This document shows positions 13,528 to 26,222 of a DNA stretch of 64,000 bases, one piece after another. The translations under genes and the position numbers were made by a program. The notes beneath the pieces are model-generated. The model searched no databases. It saw nothing but the letters and a program-made list of their open reading frames with translations, and had not been told where the DNA came from. This DNA is from Flaccisagitta enflata (taxonomy: Eukaryota > Chaetognatha > Sagittoidea > Aphragmophora): positions 75,392,001-75,456,000 of the forward strand of contig OZ231126.1 of NCBI GenBank assembly GCA_965153355.1, read 5' to 3'. The stretch's first letter is position 1, and each line of letters opens with the position of its first letter.

Positions 13528-13745
13528 TAGTCGCCTGCTACGCGACTCTACACTCTGCTTTGTCCGTCAATCGGTCTGTCGGTCCATCCATCAGTCCGTC
13601 GGTCCATCCGTCCATCACACTTTACTTTTCTTGGGTCTTTGGGTCCTTGGCCCCACTGCCCCCGCCCGAATGATAGGGTGACCCCAAAGCAACCCCTGCC
13701 CACCTGTATGCGACTGGGGTAGCCGTGTATCCGGCCTTGTTTTTC
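13528..13745 (+). repeat. Family A hairpin repeat with extra middle
   Basis: The hairpin AGTCGCCTGCTACGCGACT, repeated GGTCCATC units, a longer GGGTCCTTGGCCCC middle, the distal TATGCGACTGGGG and the end GTATCCGGCCTTGTTT are all present. Confidence 0.8.
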
Positions 13746-13779
13746 ATTTAGGTAGTATCCCTTTCTAGCTTTCCTATTC

Positions 13780-13834
13780 CTTTATTTCTTTCTTTCATTT
13801 CTTTCTTCATTTTTCTTTTCTGCCTTTCTCTGTT

Positions 13835-13898
<64 letters not shown>
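13780..13898. repeat. (CTTT)n microsatellite
   Basis: The tetranucleotide tract is perfect from about 13833 to 13897. Confidence 0.95.
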
Positions 13899-14773
13899 GC
13901 TTTCAATCTCTGACGGAGTTAGTGGCTTCTTAAAACAAAGCACGAAACACAGCTTCCCGAGTCGTGAGCAAGTGGGCTGGGACAGTGGTAAAAGGCAGAA
14001 GCTAATGCAAATACTGCATACACGTAAACATACACATATTAAAGGGTCAAAGGTAGCACCAGACAAGATCATATCTGTATATTAATGATTTAGGGTACTT
14101 CTTCCTGGCTAGATCATCAATCGCCTTTCTTTAACACGGAATTAGAATGAATGATGATGGAAATTAGGTAAAAAATGCTAAGAAATGCAACTTATTCGCG
14201 ATGCCGGGCCCAACAAGTGTTTCCGGGGGTCCGGATGCATGAGAAAATTGAGTCTGCAAACACAGAAAACATTTATGAATCATTTACAATCCAATTGCTA
14301 TAACGATTGTCTGTATTATGGCCAAAAAAAGAGCAAAAAATGCGAAGAATGCGAAAAATGCTCGATCCGGGCCCTGAGGTGTGATGCGCCGCCATTAGAT
14401 GGCGATTTTTGGTATTTTTGACCTCACCATCGTGTTCCCCACCTTCATATTGGTCTAATCCACCCTTTTGGGTACCGATTTTGACAAAGAGGTGGGTTCG
14501 AGAAATAAATTAATATGTGTATCATCCAAATAAAGAATAACCTTTTCTCATCTCGTTTTCACTGTATGTGCAATGACTTTAAAGCAACACTGATGAGTAA
14601 ATTTGTTTCCTCTTCCCGTGATATACATTGCGTCCTTGTCTGCTTTTCTTCAAATGTTCCTTTCCTCTTCCTTTCCGCCTTAGATGTATCGCGACTTACC
14701 CTTCCTAATGTCAAAACAGACCGCTAGTTCAGGTCAAACCTGATGATCACGGTTGGCTGTGTTCTTACTGATG

Positions 14774-14891
14774 GCAACAACAACGACAACAACAACAACA
14801 ACAACAACAAAAACAACAAAGGTGATAATAATGACAACAATCTGAACAACAACAACATTTACACAACAACAACCTGAACAACAACATAAAC

Positions 14892-14943
<52 letters not shown>

Positions 14944-15062
14944 CCACAACCACAACCACAACAACTGTCTTTATCTCTCTTCTTTTTTCTCTATCTCGAA
15001 ATATCCGGATCAAACCAGTGTGAAAAGGTTCTGGACAGTGAAATTCACAGCATCGTCGTTTC

Positions 15063-15154
<92 letters not shown>

Positions 15155-15216
15155 ACGGAAGTCACGGAAGTCGTCATCCTCATCAGACAAGGTCATCATC
15201 CTGAAACTGTTTTCTG

Positions 15217-15257
<41 letters not shown>

Positions 15258-15260
15258 GCA
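14774..15260. repeat. Compound microsatellite (CAA)n, (CT)n, (ATC)n
   Basis: The CAA tract spans 14774-14960, a CT run of about 90 bp spans 15065-15155, and ATC triplets span 15217-15257. This is the last part of the giant element's centre before the right arm begins. Confidence 0.93.
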
Positions 15261-15324
15261 TCATCTTGATCATCATCATCATCAACATCAACAACATCAT
15301 AAACATTATCTCTCTGTGTTCTAC

Positions 15325-15684
15325 CAATATAAAAGTTGGCAGGGTGATCCTTAAGATTTGGCAGGGTGATTGCAAAACTTGGCAGGGCGGTCCTAAAAGG
15401 ATGGTACTAGATGTAGCAAGATATATATCAATCCTTGGCAGGGTTCTACCAATTTAAAAATTGGCAGGGTGACGCTTAAGATTTGGCAGGGTGAGTGCAA
15501 AACTTGGCAGGGTGGTCCTAAAAGGATGTTACTACATGTGGCAAGATCTTGGCTTGGCAGGGCAGGGTTCTACCAATTCAAAATTTGGCAGGGTGACGCT
15601 TAAGATTTGGCAGGGTGAGTGCAAAACTTGGCAGGTTGTCCTAAAAGGATGTTACTAGATGTAGCAAGATATATATCAATCAAA
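15325..15684. repeat. 125-bp tandem repeats, right arm (inner block)
   Basis: About three units in inverse orientation to the left arm, recognisable by TTGGCAGGGTGA and TTACTAGATGTAGCAAG. Confidence 0.9.
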
Positions 15685-16605
15685 TATATATAAATATCTC
15701 TACAAATATCTCTACAAATATCTCTACAAATACCTCTACAAATTTCTCTACAAATATCTCTACAAATATCTCTACAAATATCTCTACAAATATCTCTACA
15801 AATATCTCTACAAATATTGCTACAAGTATCTCTATAAATATCTCTACAAATATCACTACAAATATCTCTACAAATATCTCTTCAAATATCTCTACAAATA
15901 TCTCTACATATATCTCTACAAATATCTCTTCAAATATCGCTACAAATATCTCTACAAATATCTCTACAAATATCTCTACAAATACCTCTACAAATTTCTC
16001 TACAAATATCTCTACAAATATCTCTACAAATATCTCTACAAATATCTCTACAAATATTGCTACAAGTATCTCTATAAATATCTCTACAAATATCACTACA
16101 AATATCTCTACAAATATCTCTTCAAATATCTCTACAAATATCTCTACATATATCTCTACAAATATCTCTTCAAATATCGCTACAAATATCTCTACAAATA
16201 TCTCTACAAATATCTCTACAAATACCTCTACAAATTTCTCTACAAATATCTCTACAAATATCTCTACAAATATCTCTACAAATATTGCTACAAGTATCTC
16301 TATAAATATCTCTACAAATATCACTACAAATATCTCTACAAATATCTCTTCAAATATCTCTACAAATATCTCTACATATATCTCTACAAATATCTCTTCA
16401 AATATCGCTACAAATATCTCCACAAATATCTCTACAAATATTTCTACAAATATCTCTACAAATATCTCTACAAATATCTCTACAAATATCTCTACAAATA
16501 TCTCTACAAATATCTCCTCAAATATCTCCACAAATATCTCCACAAATATCTCCACAAATATCTCTACATATATCTCTACAAATATCTCTACAAATATCTC
16601 TATAT
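15685..16605. repeat. 12-bp minisatellite (CTCTACAAATAT)n, right arm block 1
   Basis: It is the reverse complement of the left-arm 12-mer. The variant pair TACCTCTACAAATTTC recurs at 15731, 15983 and 16223, which shows a higher-order unit of 240-252 bp, different from the 672-bp unit of the left arm. Confidence 0.93.
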
Positions 16606-16690
16606 CTAAGATATATATCTCTATATCTCTATATCTCTATATATCTCTATATCTCTCTCTCTCTCCATATCTCTATATCTCTATATCTAA

Positions 16691-18010
16691 GATATATATC
16701 AATCATTGGCAGGGTACTACCAATTTGAAATTTGGCAGGGTGACACTTAAGATTTGGCAGGTTGAGTTCAAAACTTGGCAGGGCGGTCCTAAAAGGATGT
16801 TACAACATGTAGCAAGACATATATCAATCATTGGCAGGGTTCTATTAACTAAAAATTTGGCAGGGTGACGCTTAAGATTTGGCAGGGTGAGTGCAAAACT
16901 TGGCAGGGCGAACCTAAAAGGATGTTACTAGATGTAGCAAGATATATATCAATCATTGGTAGGGTTCTACCAATTTGTAAATTTGGCAGGGTGACACTTA
17001 AGATTTGGCAGGGTGAGTGCAAAACTTGGCAGGGCGGTCCTAAAAGGATGTTACTAGATTTAGCAAGATATATATCAATCATTGGCAGGGTTCTACCAAC
17101 TTAAAATTTGGCAGGGTGACGCTTAAGATTTGGCAGGGTGAGTGCAAAACTTGGCAGGGCGGTCTTAAAAGGATGTTACTAGATGTAGCAAGACATATAT
17201 CAATCATTGGCAGGGTTCTACCAACTTAAAATTTGGCAGGGTGACACTTAAGATTTGGCAGGATGAGTGCAAAACTTGGCAGGGCGGTCCTAAAAGGATG
17301 TTACTAGATGTAGCAAGATATATATCAATCATTGGCAGGGTTCTATCAACTTATAAGTTGGCAGGGTGACGCTTAAGATTTGGCAGGGTAGTGCAAAACT
17401 TGGCAGGGCGATCCTAAAAGGATGTTACTAGATGTAGCAAGATATATATCAATCATTGGCAGGGTTCTATCAACTTAAAATTTGGCAGGGTGACGCTTAA
17501 GATTTGGCAGGGTGAGTGCAAAACTTGGCAGGGCGGTCCTAAAAGGATGTTACTAGATGTAGCAAGATATATATCAATCTTTGGCAGGGTATTTCCAACT
17601 TAGAATTTGGCAGGGTGACACTTAAGATTTGGCAGGGTGAGTGCAAAACTTGGCAGGGCGGTCCTAAAAGGATGTTACTAGATGTAGCAAGATATATATC
17701 AATCATTGGCAGGGTATTTCCAACTTAGAATTTGGCAGGGTGACACTTAAGATTTGGCAGGGTGAGTGCAAAACTTGGCAGGGCGGTCCTAAAAGGATGT
17801 TACTAGATGTAGCAAGACATATATCAATCATTGGCAGGGTTCTGCCAAGTTAAAATTTGGCAGGGTGACGCTTAAGATTTGGCAGGGTTCTACCAACTTA
17901 AAATTTGGCAGGGTGATGCTTAAGATTTGGCAGGGTGAGTGCAAAACTTGGCAGGGCGGTCCTAAAAGGATGTTACTAGATGTAGCAAGATATATATCAA
18001 TCATTGGCAT
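16691..18010. repeat. 125-bp tandem repeats, right arm (middle block)
   Basis: About ten units of the TTGGCAGGG repeat, some with small deletions. A short (TATATCTC) stretch at 16600-16690 separates it from block 1 of the 12-mer. Confidence 0.92.
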
Positions 18011-19085
18011 AAATATATCTCTTCATATATCTCTACATATATCTCTACAAATATCTCTACAAATATCTCTACAAATATCTCTACAAATATCTCTACAAAT
18101 ATCTCTACAAATATCTCTACAAATATCTCTACAATTATCTCTACAAATATCTCTACAAATATCTCTACAAATATCTCTACAAATATCTCTACAAATATCT
18201 CTACAAATATCTCTACAAATATCTCTACAAATATCTCTACAAATATCTCTACAAATATCTCTACAAATATCTCTACAAATATCTCTACAAATATCTCTAC
18301 AAATATCTCTACAAATATCTCTACAAATATCTCTACAAATCTACAAATATCTCTACAAATATCTCTACAAATATCTCCACAAATATCTCTACAAATATCT
18401 CTACAAATATCTCTACAAATATCTCTACAAATATCTCTACAAATATCTCTACAAATATCTCTACAAATATCTTTACAAATATCTCTACAAATATCTCTAC
18501 AAATATCTCTACAAATATCTCTACAAATATCTCTACAAATATCTCTACAAATATCTCTAAAAATATCTCTACAAATATCTCCACAAATAACTCCACAAAT
18601 ATCTCTATAAATATCTCTACAAATATTTCTACAAATATCTCTACAAATATCTCTACAAATATCTCTACAAATATCTCTACAAATATCTCTAAAAATATCC
18701 CTACAAATATCTCTACAAATATCTCTTCAAATATCCCTACAAATATCTCTACAAATATCTCTACAAATATCTCTACAAATATCTCTACAAATATCTCTTC
18801 AAATATCGCTACAAATATCTCTACAAATATCTTTACAAATATCTCTACAAATATCTCCACAAATATCTCTACAAATATCTCTACAAACATCTCTACAAAT
18901 ATCTCTACAAATATCTCTACAAATATCTCTACAAATATCTCCTCAAATATCTCCACAAATTTCTCCACAAATATCTCTACAAATATCTCTACAAATATGT
19001 CAACTAATATCTCTACAAGTATCTCTACAAGTATATATACAAATATCTCTAAAATATCTTTACAAATATCTCTACAAATATCTAA
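18011..19085. repeat. 12-bp minisatellite, right arm block 2
   Basis: About 89 units of CTCTACAAATAT. Near 18341 a unit is shortened (AATCTACAAAT), which shifts the frame. The left arm has only one 12-mer block, so the arms have rearranged since they formed. Confidence 0.93.
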
Positions 19086-19941
19086 GATATATATCAATCA
19101 TTGGCAGGGTTCTACCAATTTAAAATTTGGCAGGGTGACACTTATGATTTGGCAGGGTGAGTGCAAAACTTGGCAGGGCGGTCCTAAAAGGATGTTACTA
19201 GATGTAGCAAGATATATATCCATTATTGGTAGGGTTCTACCAATTTGGAATTTGGCAGGGTGACACTTATGATTTGGCAGGGTGAGTGCAAAACTTGGCA
19301 GGGCGGTCCTAAAAGGATGTTACTAGATGTAGCAAGATATATATCAATCATTGGCAGGGTTCTACCAACTTAAAATTTGGCAGGGTGACGCTTAAGATTT
19401 GGCAGGGTGAGTGCAAAACTTGGCAGGGCGGTCCAAAAAGGATGTTACTAGATGTAGCAAGATATATATCAATCATTGGCAGGGTTCGACCAATTTGAAA
19501 TTTGGCAGGGTGACATTTAAGATTTGGCAGGGTGAGTGCAAAATTTAGCAGGGCGGTCCTCAAAGGATGTTACTAGATGTAGCAAGATATATATCAATCA
19601 TTGGCAGGGTTCTACGAATATAAATCTTGGCAGGGGGATCCTTAGGATTTGGCAGGGTGAGTTGAAACTTGGCAGGGCGGTTCTAAAAGGATGTTACAAG
19701 ATGTTGCAAGATACTGTTATGTTACAAGAGGTATTTTTGTCTTAGGTTGGACCCATATGTTTATATGTGTAAGACCAGTGGGTTTCCACTAGGAAATCTA
19801 AGGGTAATACAACCGTTTTTACTTTGGCAGGGTGAATCACTCATTGGCAGGGTGGATCAGGGTTCATCCCAAAATTATGTGGAGTCGACACTTGGCAGGG
19901 CCCTCCCAAAAAGATGCTTGGCAGGGTAAAGGACCTTTGCC
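19086..19941. repeat. 125-bp repeats and unique outer part of right inverted terminal repeat
   Basis: About five 125-bp units are followed by 19700-19941, the inverse of 4303-4545. It ends GGACCTTTGCC at 19941 and is followed by the target duplication at 19942-19950. Confidence 0.85.
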
Positions 19942-19950
19942 CGATGTTTT
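19942..19950. repeat. 9-bp target-site duplication, right
   Basis: CGATGTTTT, identical to 4294-4302. Confidence 0.85.
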
Positions 19951-20158
19951 CCCTTTTAGGAAGCCTGAGAAGTTGGATGGCGACTGGTCTTGACTACCTT
20001 GCACCCTCTCATCACGCAAAATTACTAATCACCCTGCTTTCCCACCCCATCACTCTGTATGCCATGTAATCTTCTTCTATGCCCGGGCCAAATAACCAAT
20101 TATTAAACGGACAAATGAGCAATGCGAAAATAAGCCTCCCCCAAAACTCACTCACACG

Positions 20159-20735
<577 letters not shown>

Positions 20736-21236
20736 TTTGTTTTAGTTAATATTCGACTGAATCCTCAAGTGATCGGCAATTATACATATGAGAAATGTTT
20801 AATACGATAATTGACCAGGATATTATTGAGAAAAGCATAAGGTTCGTGGATGAAACCCTTTTAGAACCAGTCATTTGCAACATCAGTCCCTCTTTTAAGG
20901 ACAAACAGGTTAGAGAAAATAAAGGCGAGTGGTCGATATCGGGCGCCACGGGTTAAGTTGTCTTACAACTCAAAAACCGAAGTTTAGAAGGCTTTCGCGA
21001 TGACGGTTCCGTTGTCCCGAAACGGAAGCCTAAGGAATCGTACCGCGAGGAAGCTCGCTCTTGCGGTACAAGACCCACCAACTTAATTACTTGTACCTGA
21101 AGACTGACCGATTGAATTCCATTCTTCTGAACAAGGAAACGGAACAGATGTGAATATCCCCCTTGTAAGATGAAATGATCGGGAAACGGACAGCTAGAGG
21201 CAAGAGGTACGGAACAAGTGACGCGGCGTCACAATG
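20736..21236. other. Non-coding stretch with a GC-rich hairpin
   Basis: No gene is recognised. GTACCGCGAGGAAGC and its near-inverse GCTCTTGCGGTAC (about 21038-21068) form a strong hairpin, inside a more GC-rich patch (20975-21080). Confidence 0.4.
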
Positions 21237-21237
21237 T

Positions 21238-21418
21238 AGTTGCGGACGGATGGGCTGGGGCATCCAACCCCCATCCACACTGCAACCCACCCCCACACTC
21301 AAAAAGTATCGAAAACGCTCATTTTCTCACTTTTCAACTCGATGACCCTGGACGGACCGATGGACGGACCAACAAGCAGACGGACAAAGCCTCCTCTGAG
21401 AGTTGCGTGTCCGCAAGT
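21238..21418 (-). repeat. Family A hairpin repeat, AGTTGC subfamily
   Basis: On the plus strand the distal motif AGTTGCGGACGG comes first, then the GGACCGATGGACGG middle, then the terminal hairpin AGTTGCGTGTCCGCAAGT. The T/A stem variant is shared by the hairpin and the distal copy. Confidence 0.8.
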
Positions 21419-21419
21419 A

Positions 21420-22748
21420 AAAATACTAAGTCAAGTAATTAGCATGCTTGACTATCGCAGCTAACACTAACAGTCTGGTGTAGGTTGGCATATAAAGTGG
21501 AGACTGGTGTCACGCTAAACCGACCGCGGACGGGATGAAATTCATCAATTTTACATGTTTGAAAATTGAACAAAACCAAACGTCATCATGTAACCTACTA
21601 ATTCTTATATATGAATCCATACTTAGATTTTCTTAAGTAAGCTCATTTTTCATGCAAATTAGGCTTAAATAGATATTGTTGGCAATTTTATTACTTGAAA
21701 AATTAGCTAAATACAATTAAGAAATCAATATGACAGTGAAATTCTTAATGATAACGTACAAGCAAACATGTGTGATCATGCTTCTGAAGTTTATTTGAAT
21801 TTTTTACGTCTTTTAAACAAATCTCTATAAGTACCATTTCTGGCTGGGTGGGCTGGTGGAAGAAAATTTTTTTCCCCAAAGCTCTCTTTTATGCCATGGA
21901 CGAGAAATCTTTAAAGGAAGCTTCATGCAAAATTTCAACCAGATCGGTCAATTATTTTAGAAGTTATGCCATTTTTTCATTTTTTCATCTGGTAGGCTGG
22001 TTGGTCTGGTAGGACTGCTCGACATTCTTTAAGTCGCATCAGAATTTAGGTAAAGGACTATCTTGATCCAGGTATCAACCATGCAAAATTTCATTGGGCT
22101 AACTCAAATAGTTCCTGAGATATGCGAATTTGAATTTTGAGAAATTTTACCACATTAAAACTTAAAAGCATCGCGCATTTGTGTGAGAAGCGCTGTGTGG
22201 AAACAAAGAATTAACTACGAGGCTTGGTTGGCGAGCGTTACAATTCAATTCTTATTTTTGTAGTGGTCAACTTTGGAATTTCACTGTGACCAAACGATTT
22301 GGAGTTAAGAGTTGAAATTTTAGGTGCAAGTACAGAATTTGACTTTCTTTCCCGTCATGATGATGAATTTTTTGTCGCTTATGTTACTATGCCGTGGCAT
22401 AGTATGAATCATAGTGTGACACAAGTGTGACAGCTACAACAAGGAGCACCTCTGAATTGTAACGCTCCAGGAAAATGTTTATTTCTCTAGAATGAAATGG
22501 AAAAAATCCTTGAAAATTGGAGGAAAGGTCCTTCAACTAGTCCTTAATGCAATGGAAAAAGAAAAGATGCTTAATGTTTGAATAAAGATAGGCTTACAAA
22601 AAAAATTGTTTACCTTACTCATTTTTGATAAAAAATGACAGAAAAATTAAGGGAAAGAGTATCATAATTCAAATTCATTTTTTGTCATCTTACAGTCAAA
22701 ATATTGAATTGAAACTTTTCACACATATCAATGGATTGATAGTGATTG
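21420..22748. other. Non-coding stretch
   Basis: No exon, repeat family or ORF of note is recognised. It is A/T-rich with GGCTGGTTGGTCTGG-type short repeats near 21990. Confidence 0.4.
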
Positions 22749-22756
22749 CTTACAAG

Positions 22757-23408
22757 TAAGGCCTTGCGGGTTTGGCCGTGAGAAGGCCGAGGCTCGGTTT
22801 TGAGGCCAAACCCGAAATTCGGTTTTGCCTTCAAGCCCGACTTTGTTTCACAGGATATTTTTGTTTTTATATTTTTCTTTAAATCTCACTTATCAAATCA
22901 TTTTTGTATTCTTTTCTTACCTTTTTGATAATATTATGTGTGTATGTACACGCTGTATTTTGTCTAAGAACACTGTTTATAAGAACATCAGCCTCAGATT
23001 TAGTGAAAAATTAAGAACATCCTAAGAACATGCGCAGGCTCAGACTTCTGTATCAATATATTATAAAGTACGCTTTGACATAATTTTTTAAGGAAACAAT
23101 TTTAAAAAGTTGTACAGAATCCACCAACCTGGATAATTCAACCAGTAACCCTAATCATTTTCATTTTTTTAATTTTAAAACATAAATTTATATGGACTGA
23201 GGATAAAATATATTTGTTTCATTGAAGATGAACAGCTAGCAACGATAATAAAGAATCTTCCATGCTTCAAAAATAAGAACGGGTTAAGAACGTTTGAGCC
23301 TGAAAATAGGTTAAAAAATAAGAACGCTGAGCCTCACTTTAAAAAACTGTGTTCTTATAAAAGATACGGCGTGTATGTGTATATTTATGAATGTGTGTTT
23401 GTTTATGA

Positions 23409-23484
<76 letters not shown>

Positions 23485-23786
23485 ATGAGGTTCAAACTCA
23501 TTTGTCTCCCCTTTTTTTTTAACCTTTTATCTCAGATTTATGTATTTGTTTCTTAAATTTTTTTCTCAATTTTTTTTTCTTTTTTTCTCTATTTTTTTTC
23601 TTTCATTTATTTTTCTCTCTTTTTTTTCTCTTATTTTTTTCCTCTTTGGCAAATAACCAAACATCTTTTTGTTACTATATTTACTTAAAAACCCGATATA
23701 AACCTGTGATAAACCCGAAGAAAGGTTTCGAGGAATTCCGAACCCGAACTGAAACCGCGGAAAAAAACGCCATACGCAAGGCCTTA
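22757..23786. mobile_element. hAT-like non-autonomous element, 1.03 kb, 8-bp duplication
   Basis: The terminal inverted repeats TAAGGCCTTGCG are flanked by CTTACAAG on both sides (22749-22756 and 23787-23794). Subterminal sequence is rich in AACCCGAA/TTCGGTTT motifs on both sides. The interior has (GT)n(CT)n at 23411-23480 and poly-T runs. There is no transposase frame. Confidence 0.85.
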
Positions 23787-24313
23787 CTTACAAGCTATGG
23801 GATGACCCCCATTGACATTTTTTGATTGGTTAAACTTGCATTTTGCTTGCAGGGACAGAATCGGGACAGGCCCAAATAGACCCTTTACCCCTGTTTTGGA
23901 CCCCATAGGGGCAGTCGGTGTGGCAATAATTGGTTTGGTATGGCTCACCAGATAGTTAAGTATGTTACCCAACCTTTGTGAGCCTATGCAATTCAGCAGA
24001 AGAAGCGGTGACACTTCTACAATGGTGGAGAGTCAGGGTTTCTCGCGCGCATGACGAAATTCGGAATTAACCTGGACAGCCATCTACACCCAGCTGTTGT
24101 CATACAAAATTTCTAAAGATGTTGAAAAAAAAATGTAACAGATTGTACTATGCTAGTTCCTGGGCCTAGCGAGATGAAAATCAGTTTTTTCTTGCATCTT
24201 TTCCTTGTATGTAAGTGAAGAATCGAGATAAATGATGCTTGAGTGTCTAGCATGAGCTGGTGTCATCAGCTGTGGACTAGCCGGAGCCCGGAGGTTTCGT
24301 CCCCTGTACACAG

Positions 24314-24546
24314 GACCTCCTTTGATAAGGCTAGCAGGGACATTCTGACTGATGCTGTCAGAATTGCCAATGCCCAATATGCAGAACGCTACAGTAAGAA
24401 AAGCTCTTTTTCTTTTAATGTCAGTGAGATTGGCAACGACCGGCGGACTTCGATGTGGAGTTTGATGGAGAATATGGAGAGACAAAGTAGTTCGCCAGGA
24501 AGACGAGTGCAACCGGCTCTTCCACCATCTGATGCCACTATCCCAG
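24314..24546 (+). CDS. Unrecognised gene, third-last exon
   Basis: I do not recognise the family. The exon follows a pyrimidine-rich acceptor (CCCCTGTACACAG) and ends before GTTAAT. The frame is open from 24243, so an earlier acceptor (24248 or 24271) is possible. The product segment is polar, with SFDKASRDILTDAVRIAN and then NAQYAERYSKKSSFSF, followed by a Ser/Arg/Pro-rich tail. It looks like the cytosolic C-terminal tail of a larger protein. The exon joins the next two in phase, which supports a real gene. It lies between the two PIEZO genes, in the same orientation, but shows no PIEZO similarity. Confidence 0.65.
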
Positions 24547-24554
24547 GTTAATAG

Positions 24555-24632
24555 CCGTTGTTGCCATCGTCGTCGTCGTCGTCGTCGTCGTGGTTGTTGT
24601 TGTTGTTGTTGTTTCTGTTGTTGTTGTTGTTT

Positions 24633-24669
<37 letters not shown>

Positions 24670-24722
24670 CCCTGTTTATGTGGTTGTTGTTGTTGTTGAT
24701 GATGTTGTTGATGATGTTGGTT
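24555..24722. repeat. (GTC)n/(GTT)n microsatellite in the intron
   Basis: Triplet tracts start eight bases after the donor of the exon ending at 24546 and fill half of the 326-bp intron. Confidence 0.92.
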
Positions 24723-24872
24723 TTCGTTGTTTTGTCTTTGAAAAAACTTCATGACACACCTTAGTGAACTGATTTGTACTCATCGTGCGAGATCAGTTTG
24801 AGTATAGAGAGGGATATTGTTCCACCTATCATAAACGTACTAACGCATCCTTTATTTTTATCCAAATTCCAG

Positions 24873-24932
24873 AAGAGCCTGCGTCTGGAGCTTCCACACC
24901 ATCCTTAAGGCGGAGGCAGCCAACACATTCAC
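24873..24932 (+). CDS. Unrecognised gene, second-last exon
   Basis: A 60-bp exon between CCAAATTCCAG and GTAAGG. It is phase-consistent with both neighbours (one codon split on each side) and encodes a low-complexity segment with ASGASTPSLRRRQPTHS. A Ser/Thr-Pro and Arg-rich tail of this kind is commonly regulatory, but no function can be assigned. Confidence 0.68.
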
Positions 24933-25214
24933 GTAAGGAAAATTTCCTTTTTTTCCTACTTACTTTCTTCCATGCATAATCAGCTCAGTGTCAGCCCAGC
25001 TGGTTCATATTTCCATCTATCTGGCGATCGTATTAGAGGATGATGGCTATTCTGAATACCTTTATGTGCGGCCTTGCTCTTGATTGTTGGCCATGACCCT
25101 GTTTCCACTAATTAGGTCTTATGTCTTAATAGGAATATTGTACTATTTGTGCTAATATTTATAATAGATATGATTGTTTTTTCAGTGATTTGACGACCTT
25201 GTGTTTATTTTCAG

Positions 25215-25270
25215 GTTCACCAACGATCGCCGACGTCCGGCCATCAAACGACTCCGTCCCCTCGTCTTAA
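25215..25270 (+). CDS. Unrecognised gene, last exon
   Basis: It starts after TTTATTTTCAG and completes the split Arg codon. It encodes SPTIADVRPSNDSVPSS and stops with TAA at 25268-25270. The three exons make a coherent C-terminal tail of about 115 residues. A ~33-bp minisatellite begins right after the stop, in the presumed 3' UTR. Confidence 0.68.
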
Positions 25271-25284
25271 CAAACTTCACACAT

Positions 25285-25610
25285 CGACAACACTTAAAAA
25301 CACCACAGCCGACAAGCTCCATCCTTCATGAAAACACCACAGCCGACAACCTCCATCCTTTATGACAGCACAACAGCCGACAAGCTCCATCCTTTATGAC
25401 AGCACAACAGCCGACAATTTCCATCTTTCATGACAACACCACAGCCGACAAGATCCACCTTTCATGACAAAACCAAAGCCGAGAAGCTCCATCTTTCATG
25501 ACACTAACACAGCCGACAAGCTCCATCCTTCATGACACAACACCAAAGCGGATACGCTCTATCCCTTGTGACAATGCAGCGCTACAGTTGACAATTTCCC
25601 GACATGACAT
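25285..25610. repeat. Minisatellite of about 33 bp downstream of the unrecognised gene
   Basis: About eight degenerate units contain CACAGCCGACAAGCTCC, CATCCTTCATGAC and short spacers. No hairpin family or coding frame is associated. Confidence 0.8.
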
Positions 25611-25876
25611 CACCACAGATGTCATGCTTTTTACGTCATGACATCAGCAAAACGGACAACTCCTAACCGTAATGACAACATCCGACCCGCTTTATACCAT
25701 TCATGACAACGCCACTGTTTGTCATTTCTGTCTGTCTTGACAACTACACTTTTCGCACTGACGAAATTTTTTCGCCGTGACGACATTTCCTTCACCTGCC
25801 ATCTCAAAAAAATTTCCACTTACATGACTGACAACATAGACTAATACTGAAATCTAAAAAAAAATAGAAATAGAAA

Positions 25877-25908
<32 letters not shown>

Positions 25909-26137
25909 ACTGAGACAAATACAATTATTTGTAAGTCGAACACATGACAGGATTAACACTGGGGAGTTGACATTCATGTAACAAAAATAGCTTTTAATCA
26001 CCTCTTAAGAGATACAAACATTGTTGATTAGGTAAAAGGAACTCGAAATCCTGCCTTTTATTTATCTTTCATTAGTTTTTAGATGCTTGAACTTAGATCA
26101 GGGACAAAGTCCCATGACACATACGCACACACACACA

Positions 26138-26222
<85 letters not shown>

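Larger units (their letters stand above)
11474..14513. mobile_element. DNA element of 3.0 kb with about 200-bp inverted ends and 8-bp duplication
   Basis: The left end 11474-11660 is inverted at 14320-14513. Shared blocks include GGTGGATTAGACCAATATG, AACACGATGGTGAGGTC and GGCGGCGCATCAC. The flanks are TATGTGTA on both sides (11466-11473 and 14514-14521), an 8-bp target duplication. The interior has family B and A repeats and a CTTT microsatellite, with no transposase frame. It lies in the centre of the giant foldback-like element, so it inserted into it or was captured by it. The exact terminus is uncertain because the ends are A/T-rich. Confidence 0.7.

Noticed and set aside
14185-14421. Cys-rich 78-codon frame (KKCEECEKCS)
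   Set aside because: Most of it lies in the inverted end of the 11474-14513 element. The Cys spacing comes from a repeated GAATGCGAAAAATGC stretch, not a zinc finger.
15680-19097. Long minus-strand frames (291 and 254 codons)
   Set aside because: The same 12-bp minisatellite in inverse orientation.
24314-25270. Assigning the orphan exons to PIEZO
   Set aside because: They end in a stop codon before PIEZO-B's pore exon, and PIEZO-A already ends in its normal C-terminus at 1404.
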